A DNA stretch of 64,000 bases, taken from positions 2,790,001 to 2,854,000 of the forward strand of contig NZ_CP080417.1 of the NCBI RefSeq assembly GCF_019457535.1, read 5' to 3'. The notes below the pieces were generated by a model that searched no databases, was not told the origin of the DNA, and worked only from the letters and a program-made list of their open reading frames with translations. Below, in pieces: positions 63,148 through 64,000 of the stretch. The first letter of the stretch is position 1. Each line of letters opens with the position of its first letter. Both the position numbers and the translations under genes were made by a program. This stretch comes from Shewanella halotolerans (GTDB lineage: Bacteria > Pseudomonadota > Gammaproteobacteria > Enterobacterales > Shewanellaceae).

Positions 63148-64000
63148 CTAATCCAGCGGCTTGCTAAGGCGGATCACTACGCGTCTGTTACGAGCCCGCT
63201 CATCTATGGTGTCATTGGACGCCACATGGCGACGCTCGCCGTGACCTAAGGTATGGATACGATCATTGGGGATACCCGCCGACAGGAAGAGCTGTTTGAC
63301 CGAATTGGCGCGCTTCTCAGACACCTTCTTGTTTACCGAGCGGCCACCGAAGCTGTCGGTATAGGCATCGATCAACACCAGCTCGACTTCGGGATCATAA
63401 GAGAGATACTCCTGCACCTTGGCGATCTGCGCCTTGGAGTAACGGGTCAGCTCAGAGCCACCAAACTCATAGGTCAGCACGGTAAAGGCGATATCATCGA
63501 AACTATAGGGCAAGAGATTAGCCAGACAGGATTTAAACTCGGCGTAGCGACGACCGAAGTTCGCCGCCGACAGCCCCACGGCAACCTTGCTGGAGCGGTT
63601 ATACCAATCGGCATAATAGAAGGTCGGCTGCATGCCGCGTTCTAGCTCATTGAGCATGGACCAGGCCGCCTTCTTAGGCACCTCGCCACTGAAATATTTC
63701 TGATAGGTCAGATCGGTTATGGGACGGGATACCACACCAGGGCGCCAGGCGGGCGCCATACTCATCAGCTTGGCGCTGGTCACCTCGTCGGGCTTCACCC
63801 ACATATCCAGGCTAAAGTTCAAATCATGGTCTTTACCGGCGCGGCTGGTAAACACCGCCTTACCGTAAGATGGGATCTCATGCTCCAGGCGACAAACAAT
63901 GGGGGTATTGTCACTCAGACGCCAGGATGACTGTTCCAGGGAGGCAACATAGTGACGCAACTCGGCCTGCGCCGTCGTCGCCAGACTCAAGCCAATCCCG
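63148..64000 (-). CDS. motY: sodium-driven flagellar motor protein MotY (N-terminal end outside window)
   Basis: At least 284 codons visible; the first codons of the signal peptide lie beyond position 64000 (the last visible part is GIGLSLATTAQA, a signal-peptide tail). N-terminal MotY domain (about 60-150) includes MSMAPAWRPG; C-terminal OmpA-like peptidoglycan-binding domain includes DAYTDSFGGRSVNKKVSEKRA and GHGERR. Forms the T ring that anchors PomA/PomB stators in polar sodium-driven flagella. A TTG at 63990 is not the true start. Confidence 0.93.
   Translation of the reverse strand, partial: GIGLSLATTAQAELRHYVASLEQSSWRLSDNTPIVCRLEHEIPSYGKAVFTSRAGKDHDLNFSLDMWVKPDEVTSAKLMSMAPAWRPGVVSRPITDLTYQKYFSGEVPKKAAWSMLNELERGMQPTFYYADWYNRSSKVAVGLSAANFGRRYAEFKSCLANLLPYSFDDIAFTVLTYEFGGSELTRYSKAQIAKVQEYLSYDPEVELVLIDAYTDSFGGRSVNKKVSEKRANSVKQLFLSAGIPNDRIHTLGHGERRHVASNDTIDERARNRRVVIRLSKPLD

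Overview
The window is chromosomal DNA of a gammaproteobacterium, most likely Shewanella (Alteromonadales). This rests on recognised protein families and gene order: a monomeric isocitrate dehydrogenase, a CrbS/CrbR-type sensor-kinase and regulator pair around acs, leucine dehydrogenase behind a LiuR-like palindrome, a HexR-like box between ppsA and ppsR, and MotY. I suspect S. loihica or a relative, but the species cannot be fixed from the sequence alone. Almost all of the DNA is ordinary core genome. I see no prophage, insertion sequence, CRISPR array or integron.

Layout. 1-6.4 kb (minus): apbC, udk, dcd, pabC, mltG, tmk, holB, a pilZ gene and the start of tatD, tightly packed with several 4-nt overlaps; metG diverges from apbC. 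8.6-15.7 kb: nif3-like gene, a small Lys/Ala-rich protein, a glycine-zipper protein, then an N-degron module (aat, bpt, infA, clpA, clpS) and cspD. 15.7-24.1 kb: icd, then rluE, nudJ, mnmA, hflD, purB and roxA. 24.3-28.3 kb: small proteins, leucine dehydrogenase, a lipoprotein and a MarR regulator. 28.4-36.7 kb: the FAD/Fe-S dehydrogenase YdiJ, ppsA, its divergent regulator ppsR, a DAHP synthase and a thioesterase. 36.9-44.3 kb: a CrbR-like response regulator, glutathione-dependent formaldehyde oxidation (frmA, fghA, LysR regulator), an amine oxidase-like flavoprotein, a CatB-type acetyltransferase and an FAH-family hydrolase. 44.3-53.2 kb: a CrbS-like transporter/kinase hybrid divergent from acs, then radD, grxA and a porin. 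53.6-55.0 kb: a tRNA-Lys array. 55.1-60.2 kb: the Tol-Pal operon. 60.4-64 kb: prolyl oligopeptidase, a candidate small RNA and motY (cut by the window end).

The parts most worth a second look are: (1) the tRNA-Lys(UUU) array, with seven intact 76-nt genes and five degenerate tRNA-Lys-like elements on a regular 114/136-nt spacing, sitting where E. coli has its alternating lys/val tRNA cluster; four of the degenerate elements are 99 nt long, share an intact 3' half and carry enlarged D and anticodon loops. (2) Similar palindromes (core GAC-N4-GTC) upstream of the CrbR-like gene, between the CrbS-like gene and acs, and upstream of the porin, suggesting an acetate regulon. (3) A stand-alone candidate small RNA of about 167 nt with a good sigma-70 promoter and a strong terminator. 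(4) Several degenerate short-period tandem repeats (7, 14, 15 and 16 bp) lying at or just after gene ends, two of them flanking roxA. (5) A large inverted repeat overlapping the probable promoter of the DAHP synthase gene.
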